Source: Dyella halodurans (lineage in GTDB: Bacteria > Pseudomonadota > Gammaproteobacteria > Xanthomonadales > Rhodanobacteraceae). From it: a DNA stretch of 64,000 nucleotides. The translations under genes and the position numbers were made by a program. Where the stretch lies: the NCBI RefSeq assembly GCF_026283925.1, contig NZ_JAPDPF010000002.1, positions 372,001 to 436,000 on the forward strand, given 5' to 3'. Shown here one piece after another: positions 9,617 through 17,046 of this stretch. A model generated the notes under the pieces. That model did not search any database. It had not been told where the DNA came from and worked only from the letters and a program-made list of their open reading frames with translations. Position 1 is the first letter of the stretch; every line of letters starts with the position of its first letter.

Positions 9617-10662
9617 TGCGCTTACATTGGTTTGTGAGAGGGCATTCGGCACCCGTCGTAAGAGATGACCTGTTGGCGGCTACGCGATTAGTGGGGGTTG
9701 TCGAGGCTCTGCGCTGGCCGGTTCTCTAGGCTCCGCTTATAACCCTCTATGGATACATCGCCCCTCGCCTGGCGTTAGTTTCACCATCTGAGACTTGATA
9801 GCCTTAGGCTCGCCGCCATGGACGAAGCCCGCCCAATCCTTCTTGCAGTAGCCGCGAGCCTTGGCCGATTACAGGTCAGGATGCTTCGTCTCTCGAACCG
9901 GCAGCTTGCGGTATCGCAGGGTCGCCTCGCGCGCGTGACCAGAAGCCATTGGACAGTTGCGGACCTGTCACCCCCTTCCGAATGGCTGGAAGCGACACCG
10001 CCGAGGACATCCCTGGGTGGCGCCATTGCAGCCGTCGCACTGGCGCAGGTCCACTTACTCTCAATGATCGAAGCCGAAGGTCCGATCGACCGAAGACAGG
10101 CATGTCGAGTGGTGTGGCACATCAGCTGTGGGGGAGGGTGGAGTCCCATCTTGCTAAGGTTGGCCACCCATCTTGGTGTCTCTTTGGCAAGCTCTCCTTT
10201 GGAGGTAACCCACGGGGCGAGCTTGCATCAGGCGGCAATGCCTCGGCGACCGAGGCAGCCAGTGGTCTAAGCGCCATATCACAGAATCCTGCTTGCGACC
10301 CGCCGGTCACACCTTGACTGAGCGAAGCGTGTGCGGTTTTCGACGTCCTTAGTTTGGGCGACGCCACCAGATTGCCGCTGTAGGTCCTTCTCTCGGCCGC
10401 CACAGCGAGCTTGCTAGCCTCGGCGACGGCATCGATGGTCAGGGGCGTCAAAGCCCCGTGGTACTTCTGCTAACCCATGCCTATCAGGCATGGGGCGAAG
10501 CTTACAAAGACTTATTCAAAGCCGTCACGTCAGCCTACATTTCGCGGTGTCAAGAAGTGGGGCCCCTCAAGGCTATGCCTGGCGGGCCGCGTCGCCGAAG
10601 TTTGAAGTTCCCATGCTGCACCGTGCCCGGTTCAGCCCCCCCAAGAAACCTGAGGAATTCCC
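9617..10662. other. One-kilobase stretch without a supported gene
   Basis: No protein here resembles a known family. A 150-codon plus-strand frame from 9818 and overlapping minus-strand frames have unconvincing composition and no ribosome site. The stretch contains the perfect hairpin at 10474-10494. It may be decayed sequence; nothing else was recognised. Confidence 0.45.
10474..10494. repeat. Perfect 9-bp inverted repeat (hairpin)
   Basis: CCCATGCCT and AGGCATGGG around a 3-base loop ATC. It lies about 170 bases before the SDR start. Could be a small hairpin in a 5' leader or an operator; no T tract follows, so a terminator is less likely. Confidence 0.5.
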
Positions 10663-11403
10663 ATGTCGAAGCTAGCCAAGAAAGTAGCCCTGGTTACCGG
10701 TGGTTCGCGCGGTATCGGCGCCGCCATCGCCAAGCGTCTGGCCGCCGATGGCGCAAGCGTAGCCATCACGTACGCCAAGGACAGCAGCATGGCCTCCGCC
10801 GTCGTCAAGGCCATTGAATCCAAGGGCGGAAAAGCCATCGCTATTCAGGCGGATGCCGCCGATGTCGACGCTGTGAAGAGTGCGGTCGACAAAGCGGTTG
10901 CCGCTTTCGGCCGGCTCGATGTCCTGGTGAATAATGCCGGCACAGCCATTCCCAAGCCGTTCGAAGAGACCACGCTTGAGGAGTTGAATCGTGTCATCGA
11001 TATCAATGTCCGCGGTGTGTTCGTCACGACGCAAGCGGCGTTGAAGCATATGAATGACAACGGCCGCATCATCATGATCGGCTCATGCGTGGGCGAACGT
11101 GTTATGACGCCAGGCCTCGTGCCGTACTCGGCAACGAAGGGCGCGGTGAAGATGTTTACCCAGGGCCTGTCGAGGGAAGTAGGCGGTCGAGGCATTACGG
11201 TTAACAACGTGCAGCCGGGCCCAATCGATACCGATCTGAATCCCGCCGCGGGCGAATGGGCCGTGCCACAGAAGGCGGCCACCGCACTTGACCGCTATGG
11301 CACCGTGGATGAAGTCGCTGCGCTGGTGGCATTTATCGCGAGCCCTGAGGCGGCGTACATCACCGGGGCGAATCTGACCGTCGATGGCGGAACCAACGCC
11401 TAA
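10663..11403 (+). CDS. SDR-family NAD(P)-dependent oxidoreductase (FabG-like)
   Basis: A 246-residue classical short-chain dehydrogenase. Cofactor motif TGGSRGIG at residues 12-19, NNAG in the central sheet, Ser in IGSCVG, and the catalytic Tyr155/Lys159 pair in YSATKGAVK. The C-terminal GANLTVDGG is typical of FabG-like enzymes. The first 20 residues end in an Arg-containing turn followed by ITYAKDSS, suggesting NADP preference (inference). The ATG has a GAGGAATTCCC leader. It stands alone between two long non-coding stretches. Reduces a carbonyl of unknown substrate. Confidence 0.93.
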   Translation: MSKLAKKVALVTGGSRGIGAAIAKRLAADGASVAITYAKDSSMASAVVKAIESKGGKAIAIQADAADVDAVKSAVDKAVAAFGRLDVLVNNAGTAIPKPFEETTLEELNRVIDINVRGVFVTTQAALKHMNDNGRIIMIGSCVGERVMTPGLVPYSATKGAVKMFTQGLSREVGGRGITVNNVQPGPIDTDLNPAAGEWAVPQKAATALDRYGTVDEVAALVAFIASPEAAYITGANLTVDGGTNA

Positions 11404-11926
11404 ACGTGCCCTCATACTTCGCCGGTAGCATCCGCCGAATAGGCCTGGTTGAGAGTCGGCGTGCCACGCACGTCGCCCTCAATCGAGGCAGTAAGCGCTA
11501 TGGCATCTGGGCGAATGCCGCAGTTTAAAATCGATCACAACGATCTGTTTCAAACGGATCAACGCTACGGTGACCTGCTTTTTTAGACGGTCGGCGCTGT
11601 ACGTCCGGGTCCATACGCCGCACGACGAAGTTGCCGTGGCTCATCGGACCCGGCTAGTGATGAGAATTTGACCGGGCGTCGAAGTAGCTGATTAGGGCAA
11701 GTTATCAGGGCTAGGGCGTGCGCCTGCTTCCAACCAAAGCGGCGACCGCTCCAAGACCAATGCTCTCCGCCCGGTTAATGCCATCTCCAAACTTGAGTGT
11801 GGCGATCTTGGCGTTTTGTGGCAGGTAAATCTCTGGTTTCTGCCACCTGGAGCCAGGGATGATCTCATAGGTCTCGACGGGCTAGAGTCTGACCAGCGGG
11901 CCTCTGACGTGCTTTCGTCGTATGCT
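11404..11926. other. Intergenic stretch at the edge of the accessory island
   Basis: Over 500 bases between the SDR gene and the first attC site. Apart from a possible coding remnant on the minus strand (11711-11881), no gene is supported. This is where the chromosomal backbone appears to give way to the mobile-element debris that follows. Confidence 0.5.
11711..11881 (-). pseudogene. Possible 3' coding remnant, unidentified
   Basis: On the minus strand a 56-codon stretch with protein-like composition (starts PVETYEIIPGSRWQ, ends GAVAALVGSRRTP) runs between two stops and has no start codon. It abuts the attC at 11927 and may be the tail of a gene cut at that point. Family not recognised. It could also be chance. 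Confidence 0.25.
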
Positions 11927-11987
11927 GTCTAACAGCTCGCTCAAAGCGGACACGCGTACCGCGCGCCGCTTAACTTCAGCGTTAGGG
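11927..11987 (+). repeat. Integron attC recombination site (first)
   Basis: Left end GTCTAAC matches the RYYYAAC core and right end GTTAGGG nearly matches GTTRRRY. The arms between them form an imperfect palindrome (CTAAC-GCT-G-AAGCGG against its complement, with extrahelical bases), about 61 bp in all. The right core also supplies an AGGGGGA ribosome site for the GTG start at 11994, a common cassette layout. Confidence 0.75.
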
Positions 11988-11993
11988 GGACTC

Positions 11994-12776
11994 GTGTCGC
12001 ATTCGCAACAAGTTGAACAATCGGCTTCCGCAGTTCGCCGCATGTGGGAACGTCACGGGGTGAAGCAACCACTGCGATTCATCGCCTTCTGTTTAAGCAT
12101 GCTTCCGATCCCCGTCATACAGCAGGTCGGTCAGGCCGTCGACCGGCATCTGTCGGACAAGGATTTGGACAACCGGCTCCAGACACTGTGGGATAAGGTC
12201 GTGACGCTCAACGCAACGGCCCAGACCGCGGAGACTGTCGAGGATGCAGTCATTGAAGTTGCCCGAGCTGTTGAGTTGAGCCCAGAGCTACAGCAAGAAA
12301 CGCGGGCACTGTTACAAGAGCTAGGCGTTCGACAAAAGGAATTTATCGCCATTTCGGAAGAGCGCAGTTTCCAAAGCATACTCAACTCGCTCGTCGTAGC
12401 AGAGTCTGCTGTTTTCTCTTCGCGCTCGGGCGCCACGACAAACATTGAGGGAACAACAGTTCACGCAGATCGGACTCTTCTCCATTCGACCGGAGAAAGC
12501 AAAAACTACATTAACCACAGTACGTTTCAAGGCATTGGTGGATCCGTGGGCATGCAGGGCATGTCCACACAAGGGAACATCATGGTGCAAGGCAGCTCCG
12601 TCGGGTTCGGACCGAACTCATCCCTCATTTTCGGCGGAAATCCTTTTCTTGTTTCCGGAACGTGCCCAAACTGCGGCACGCTAAATCAAGCGGATCGGCG
12701 CCAGTTGGTTGGACACTCCCATATCCAGTGTGTCGGTTGCAAGGCAACGCTGCCCTTTCGCCTACCGCCTGCCTAA
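11994..12776 (+). CDS. Integron cassette protein with C-terminal zinc ribbon, unknown function
   Basis: The GTG start at 11994 is preferred because the in-frame ATG at 11922 lies upstream of, and the frame runs through, the attC site. GTG follows the AGGGGGA of that site. The product is about 260 residues. It has an N-terminal helical part with a short hydrophobic stretch (FIAFCLSMLPIPVIQQV), a Ser/Gly-rich middle with beta character (GIGGSVGMQGMSTQGNIMVQ), and a C-terminal zinc ribbon with CPNCG and CVGC. The stop codon TAA lies inside the second attC, as expected for a gene cassette. Function not recognised; zinc-ribbon cassette proteins may bind nucleic acid or protein. Confidence 0.75.
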   Translation: MSHSQQVEQSASAVRRMWERHGVKQPLRFIAFCLSMLPIPVIQQVGQAVDRHLSDKDLDNRLQTLWDKVVTLNATAQTAETVEDAVIEVARAVELSPELQQETRALLQELGVRQKEFIAISEERSFQSILNSLVVAESAVFSSRSGATTNIEGTTVHADRTLLHSTGESKNYINHSTFQGIGGSVGMQGMSTQGNIMVQGSSVGFGPNSSLIFGGNPFLVSGTCPNCGTLNQADRRQLVGHSHIQCVGCKATLPFRLPPA

Positions 12777-12875
12777 CAATTCGTTCAAGCAGGTGCGAAT
12801 CGACGTCGCTCCGATTTCAATAGTGGAGGGCTTTAGCGTCCGGGGCGGAACTGCTCTCGCACCGAGTTGTTGGGC
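12771..12875 (+). repeat. Integron attC recombination site (second, long form)
   Basis: The left end begins GCCTAACAATTCG; the right end, read on the complement, begins GCCCAACAACTCG. Core sites are GCCTAAC (12771-12777) and GTTGGGC (12869-12875), matching RYYYAAC and GTTRRRY. Total 105 bp, within the range of known attC sites. It overlaps the stop of the cassette gene. No integron integrase was seen in the window. Confidence 0.75.
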
Positions 12876-12983
12876 AACCATGCTGGCGAAAAAATCGCCA
12901 CTCCGAGCAATTAAGCCGTCTGCTTGGACATCTGCCAAGCTTTGAGAATGATAAGAAGCAAGCCACGTTTCAGGGGGAGTGTG

Positions 12984-15200
12984 ATGTCCGATGGAAAGAT
13001 GATTGATCAGGAAGGAAATCGTTCTTTGGATCGCCCGCTCATTGCGTACGCTTTTCTTGCGCAAGCGACGCAGCAACCAGGAGATCTGATGAGCGGGCTA
13101 GCGCCCATATTCAAGCCGATTGCTAAACAGAAGAAAGGCGAGAATTTCCAGCCGGAAGAATTCGCGCACATGGTCGAGGATATATACGGAATTAAGCTGC
13201 ACCCGTGGGCGGCAGAGGATTTAGCGCCAAGGCTTGAGGCTTGCGGCATTCTCACGAAGATTAACCTCCTTGAATCTGGGCAGGCTGCAAGCTATGTCTA
13301 CGCAGAAGTAGAACAATCGTTTGACGAGGTTTCCGAGGCAGCCATTAGGGCAGTGCTGCGCGACTTTACTGAGTATGCGACGAAGATGCTAAGTGATCAC
13401 AAGATCACGCTTAGCGAGCAAGAGCTTGAGAAGGTCTTCCTGGATCATCTTGTCCTGACAGACTTCAATTCAATAAGGAGCCGCCCACAACAGTTGGCTG
13501 CCGAGCGAAAAAGCGAAAGGACCCTTTCTCTTCCGAAAAGCAAAGCAGTGGAGGACCAAGAAAATGAAAGCGCGCAGTTGGCCCGTCTGGATGTCATCTG
13601 TGCCTCATATATCTTGGAGGCCTTCACTAAAAATCGCGACGTCTATGAGCTTCTTGTCAAGATCGCGAGCGGCGCGTTGCTGGCGGAAGTTGTTCTGAAT
13701 GTTCAGAGCCCTTCGACAGGCATCAATCTACGAGCGTTGACTGTGATTCTTGATGCTCCACTCGTGATGTCCATCCTTGATCTGCGCGCGCCTGAGGCCA
13801 CCGAGTATGCCAGGGCGTTTGCAAATCAGCTGAAGTCCAATGGGGCGTCACTGAAGATTTTCAATCACTCAATAGACGAGATCGGCTACAACCTAAAAAG
13901 TGTTGTCGAAAACGTTTCAAATGGCGGAGGCCACGGTGCTACGGCAAGACGTTTGCGCTTCGAGAAGAATTTTCGCGTTTATCTAACCAGCATCCAGCAA
14001 GACATCCGATCCGCCCTTGATCGATTTGACATCAAGCCAATCGAAAGCCCGTCTTCTGCGATTTCGTTGCAGGAGCTCTCAAAAGACGAGGAGAATGAGT
14101 TTGGCTCGATGCTTGGTTTTTATCAGAATTGGCAAGCCCAAGCCCGGGACGCATCTTCCGTGGCAGGCACAATACGCCTTAGGCGAAAAGCTCACGCTCG
14201 ACTGAGCTCCTTTCAAAATGCACTCTATATCTTTGTCACGGAAAATACGCGGGTTGCAGACAAATCAGCCAAATTTGCAGTCACGAAGAAACTCATCATT
14301 GAGAACGAGGTTCCGCCGGCCTTGTCGGACCGCTTTCTTGCAGGCCTTCTCTGGGTTGTCTTTGGGGGCAAGACAGATGAGCTTACGCATCATCGATTGC
14401 TGGCCAACTGCGTCGCGGCGCTTGAGCCGCGGACAGATGTAACCGCCAAAGTGCAGCAATTCTTGAGCGAGCTCGATGAGCAGAAGGCAGCACACTTCAG
14501 AGCACTAATGACGGACGAGCGCGCGGGCCAGCACCTGATGCAGTTGACCTTAGGTGACGCTCTACTCGTTCACACCAGGGACGACGCATCTGACTTGCTG
14601 ATCGCCATCGAAAGTCAGATGGAGGCGAAGCATAGAGCTCGCTTCGAAGAAAGCGCCGCGGAGATTAAAGCTGCCGCTGACGCTCGAATCGTTGAAATTG
14701 AAAAGGAAAAGGCGGAAGAGGTGGCCGAGGCAAAATCCAGGCTCGCGCAAATGGAAAGGGCTGGCTTGCAAGCGGATATGGAGCTGCAATCCCTCAGGGA
14801 TCGCCAAACTGAAGAACAAGAACGAAGGAAGCAGGTCGAAGAGTCGGCCATGAACGGAAAGAGGGCGCTTCTTAGTGCGGCTGTGAAGGCGGCCATCCGT
14901 TCCGCGGGACGCACACGAATCCTTATCTATTTGGCGTTCTTTGCGTTAATGATCTTCATCGCGATTGCTCCCATCTTCGCTGACACAAATAAGCTCAAAT
15001 GGATGGCCACTTTAGTTGCCGTTATCACAATCATCGTTACCGCCACCGGCTTCTGGGAGCTACCCAGGATCCTGTTCGAGCGCGTTGTTGCGTCCAGGCA
15101 ATCCGCCGTGTTTAACGAGAAGATTGCGGAGTACGCGTTACAGGGGCACGAGGATTTGTTCGTAATCGACTGGAACTCCGGTGAGGTCGTTCCGAAGTAG
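12984..15200 (+). CDS. Large PIN-like, coiled-coil, double-TM protein of unknown function
   Basis: A 738-residue protein starting at the ATG after a GGGGGAG ribosome site (12973-12979); upstream in-frame starts lack one. A helical N-terminal region is followed by a stretch that looks like a PIN nuclease fold: VILDAPLV with Asp257, IDEIG with Glu299, VTENTR (Glu420) and ALSDRFLAGLLW with Asp449. A charged coiled coil follows (about 545-625), then two transmembrane helices (about 646-666 and 674-691) and a short tail. Composition is more AT-rich than the backbone. It stands just after the second attC but has no attC of its own. It may be a membrane-tethered RNase in phage defence or stress response (inference); the PIN assignment is by pattern only. 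Confidence 0.8.
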   Translation: MSDGKMIDQEGNRSLDRPLIAYAFLAQATQQPGDLMSGLAPIFKPIAKQKKGENFQPEEFAHMVEDIYGIKLHPWAAEDLAPRLEACGILTKINLLESGQAASYVYAEVEQSFDEVSEAAIRAVLRDFTEYATKMLSDHKITLSEQELEKVFLDHLVLTDFNSIRSRPQQLAAERKSERTLSLPKSKAVEDQENESAQLARLDVICASYILEAFTKNRDVYELLVKIASGALLAEVVLNVQSPSTGINLRALTVILDAPLVMSILDLRAPEATEYARAFANQLKSNGASLKIFNHSIDEIGYNLKSVVENVSNGGGHGATARRLRFEKNFRVYLTSIQQDIRSALDRFDIKPIESPSSAISLQELSKDEENEFGSMLGFYQNWQAQARDASSVAGTIRLRRKAHARLSSFQNALYIFVTENTRVADKSAKFAVTKKLIIENEVPPALSDRFLAGLLWVVFGGKTDELTHHRLLANCVAALEPRTDVTAKVQQFLSELDEQKAAHFRALMTDERAGQHLMQLTLGDALLVHTRDDASDLLIAIESQMEAKHRARFEESAAEIKAAADARIVEIEKEKAEEVAEAKSRLAQMERAGLQADMELQSLRDRQTEEQERRKQVEESAMNGKRALLSAAVKAAIRSAGRTRILIYLAFFALMIFIAIAPIFADTNKLKWMATLVAVITIIVTATGFWELPRILFERVVASRQSAVFNEKIAEYALQGHEDLFVIDWNSGEVVPK

Positions 15201-15230
15201 TTGATTGAAGATAGGTGTAGTACGGAGAGA

Positions 15231-15530
15231 TGCCTCAGGCGTTTGAGCTTGTGCGCGGCCGACATCACCGCAATACGCTGGGTCACGGTCGACAGCTTCA
15301 GTGGCCTGAGCTTCGCCTTGAGACCCGCAGCGACCAGCGCCTGGTCGGCGGCGAGCGGCAACTCACTGACTAGGCCAACCTTGTTTCTGCGCTGGATGTG
15401 GTCGACCAGGAACTGGATGACCACGGCCTCGGCTACCGGCAACGTCAGCTCAAGCCCGAAGCGGGCCTGATCCAACCGGCCCAATAGCGCAGAACGGCGG
15501 CACGAGGCTGGAGGCGGACGTGGTGAGGGC
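15231..15530 (-). pseudogene. Tyrosine recombinase (integrase) N-terminal fragment, frameshifted
   Basis: On the minus strand, one frame reads PRAAVLRYWAGW and a neighbouring frame continues ARFGLELTLPVAEAVVIQFL ... VSELPLAADQALVAAG ... LSTVTQRIAVMSAAHKL. This is the SAM-like core-binding domain of a site-specific integrase family common in Xanthomonas and Burkholderia. A frameshift separates the two parts, and resemblance stops near 15231 beside the end of the PIN-like gene. The catalytic domain is missing. It is a scar of an integrated element. Confidence 0.7.
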
Positions 15531-15700
15531 ACATGAGGCGCGGGCGCCCCAAGGGTCTAGCTGTTTGGGTTTCGGTAGTTAAATTCCGGGAACATCACCT
15601 CAACGCGCTAAACCCCTGGGGCCCAGCGCACTCAAACTCTGAGAGTCGCACTTATCCGCCAGTCCTGTAGAAGAAACGCAACACTCCTGGAACTTCCGGC

Positions 15701-15728
15701 TTTTGACATAATATACATTATGCGAAAT
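15701..15728. other. dif-like XerC/XerD recombination site
   Basis: A 28-bp site: arms 15701-15711 and 15718-15728 around the 6-base centre TATACA. Read on the minus strand it is ATTTCGCATAA, TGTATA, TTATGTCAAAA. The left arm and centre equal the Xanthomonas/Pseudomonas-type dif pattern known from the literature; the XerD arm differs from TTATGTTAAAT at its outer part. It is either the chromosomal dif or an attachment site left by a Xer-exploiting phage. An inovirus Zot remnant lies 5 kb downstream. No second copy was seen in the window. Confidence 0.75.
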
Positions 15729-15809
15729 TAAATGGGCAGGTCGTCGCAGGTGGCCTCGGCCGTTCAAGGCCTTAGCTAGGCTGATTCACCATGTGCAAGG
15801 AATGCGCAT

Positions 15810-16280
15810 ATGCGTCCCCGCCAACGCTTGAGCTGGGTCTATGACGACCATCGCCAAGAATTCACAACGCCGGCCGGTCGCGTGATCTCACTCCATGAGA
15901 TCGCGGCCATGATGCAGGATCAACTCATCTGTCACCACGATTTCCAGGGTGCATGGATCGGCTGGCGGATGCGCCAGAACCGACTCATACCCCCATCGGC
16001 AAACTTCCGCAGCAGCCAAATCACGCCGAACACGCTGCGTGCCTTCAATCGCTGGCTGGCGAGCTTTGATGGCTACCAGTACCAACTATCACCGGACACG
16101 TCCCAACTGGAACAAGCCGGTCAGCCTCAAACCGAAACAACTTCCCGTTCTCGCACTCAATCCGAGGCAGACCCACCGCAGGCGGCTCCCTCGGTGGCTC
16201 AATCGCAGCAGCACGAACCACGACGACGCGCTGAGGTGATTGAACTGGCTGCCTATCGGCAGCGCGCCCGCGCTCGATGA
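15810..16280 (+). CDS. Phage-related hypothetical protein
   Basis: A 156-residue protein. The N-terminal half is well ordered: RLSWVYDDHRQEFTTPAGRV, then FQGAWIGWRMRQNRLIPPS and TLRAFNRWLASF. This pattern recalls small proteins of Xanthomonas filamentous phages and prophages (DUF3653-like WxGWR motif; inference). The middle is a Gln/Thr/Ser-rich linker, and the tail AEVIELAAYRQRAR is a charged helix. A weak AAGG ribosome site precedes the ATG. It starts 80 bases after the dif-like site. Its last 236 bases overlap a minus-strand gene, so one of the two may be spurious. Confidence 0.6.
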   Translation: MRPRQRLSWVYDDHRQEFTTPAGRVISLHEIAAMMQDQLICHHDFQGAWIGWRMRQNRLIPPSANFRSSQITPNTLRAFNRWLASFDGYQYQLSPDTSQLEQAGQPQTETTSRSRTQSEADPPQAAPSVAQSQQHEPRRRAEVIELAAYRQRARAR

Positions 16281-16356
16281 TGTAGCGGTATAGCGGCACC
16301 GTTGCCAGCACGAGCATGGCAGCCAATGCGTAGTAGCCCACGTCTTTCCCGGTCAT
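16045..16356 (-). CDS. Small single-TM protein, unknown function
   Basis: A 103-residue protein starting at an ATG with a strong AGGGAGG ribosome site. One transmembrane helix (YYALAAMLVLATVPLYRYI, about residues 8-27), a Pro/Arg-rich linker, then a small Cys-containing tail domain (IECENGKLFRF ... VPVGTCPVI) whose two cysteines could pair outside the cytoplasm. Resembles short prophage-borne membrane proteins. It overlaps the 3' half of the plus-strand gene at 15810-16280 in antisense. The ribosome site lies in a small hairpin whose pattern recurs before the next minus-strand gene. Confidence 0.6.
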   Translation of the reverse strand: MTGKDVGYYALAAMLVLATVPLYRYIIERGRAADRQPVQSPQRVVVVRAAAIEPPREPPAVGLPRIECENGKLFRFEADRLVPVGTCPVIVGTGSHQSSPASD

Positions 16357-16361
16357 AAATC

Positions 16362-16376
16362 CTCCCTGTCCGGGAG
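16362..16376 (-). promoter_or_regulatory. RBS-containing hairpin in 5' leader
   Basis: Stem CTCCC/GGGAG around a 5-base loop covers the ribosome site of the gene starting at 16356. A related, longer hairpin precedes the gene at 16988. It could mask the ribosome site or simply be a shared leader. Confidence 0.35.
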
Positions 16377-16439
16377 AGCCTATCAAAAGCGGGTTTCCCG
16401 GGGATGGGTGAGGAACGTAGGTCTAACCATGACGACATG

Positions 16440-16500
16440 GCCCGCAGGCGCGGGCGATTTGTAGATGACGGCTATCAGGGCGTGTCCGTCATGCGGGAAG
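16440..16500 (+). repeat. Dispersed hairpin repeat, copy 1
   Basis: Begins with an inverted repeat GCCCGC-AGGC-GCGGGC, followed by a conserved stretch ending in GTCCGTCATGCGGGA. A second copy lies at 18563-18632 in the same orientation. Mosaic similarity runs over about 60 bases with one insertion of roughly 7 bases. The two copies bracket four minus-strand genes. Confidence 0.5.
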
Positions 16501-16517
16501 CAGATCAAATGCCTTAA

Positions 16518-16988
16518 TTACTTACTCGCGCACTCACTGACCTTAATTCTTTCCTTTAAGGAATTGTATTTATTAACTAGCTCTTCCGGGCCATGCTGCT
16601 CAGCACTGTAGGCGTCGGCAGTAAAAAACATATACGGCGTCTCATAAAAAGAATTAGACAGAAAATGCGCGACGTCGAATTTGGAGCTGTAGATGTCGTG
16701 ATCAAAGCCCGCATTTAATACACTAAAATCTATCGCCGAGGCGGCGCTTTCTTTTGCCCTGTCATAATGGCAATTCCTTAGATGATTTAAGATCTGCATA
16801 TCTTGTAAGGCTTGCGAGAAATAGACGTTGTATTCGTTCTTTTTGCCGAACACGAAGCCCGACCAAAATGCGGACCAATACATCATCCACCCGAAAGCCA
16901 CGATCAATACCAGATAAAAGACGCGCTTAATTATCACTTCCCCTCCCCCGTGCATCCCGATGCGAATTGAGTCAGCCTTCCCAGGCAT
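16518..16988 (-). CDS. Small membrane-anchored protein, unknown function
   Basis: A 156-residue protein with one N-terminal transmembrane helix (FYLVLIVAFGWMMYWSAFWSG, about 24-45) and a soluble, mostly helical C-terminal domain rich in Tyr, Phe and Asn. The ATG at 16988 follows an AGGGAGG ribosome site inside an 8-bp hairpin. A GTG 17 codons further in also has a strong purine-rich site, so the start is uncertain. Markedly AT-rich compared with the backbone, which suggests transfer. No family recognised. Confidence 0.6.
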   Translation of the reverse strand: MPGKADSIRIGMHGGGEVIIKRVFYLVLIVAFGWMMYWSAFWSGFVFGKKNEYNVYFSQALQDMQILNHLRNCHYDRAKESAASAIDFSVLNAGFDHDIYSSKFDVAHFLSNSFYETPYMFFTADAYSAEQHGPEELVNKYNSLKERIKVSECASK

Positions 16989-16992
16989 AGGA

Positions 16993-17011
16993 CCTCCCTG
17001 TGTCAGGGAGG
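16993..17011 (-). promoter_or_regulatory. RBS-containing hairpin in 5' leader
   Basis: Perfect 8-bp stem CCTCCCTG/CAGGGAGG with a 3-base loop just upstream of the ATG at 16988. It includes the ribosome site and parallels the leader of the gene starting at 16356. Possible translational control or terminator-like element. Confidence 0.4.
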
Positions 17012-17046
17012 CTACCAAATGCAGCCTTGGCGAGCGGCGATCTCTA

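Noticed and set aside
9818-10270. 150-codon plus-strand open frame
   Set aside because: No family resemblance, no ribosome site, and competing frames on the other strand of similar length; treated as non-coding.
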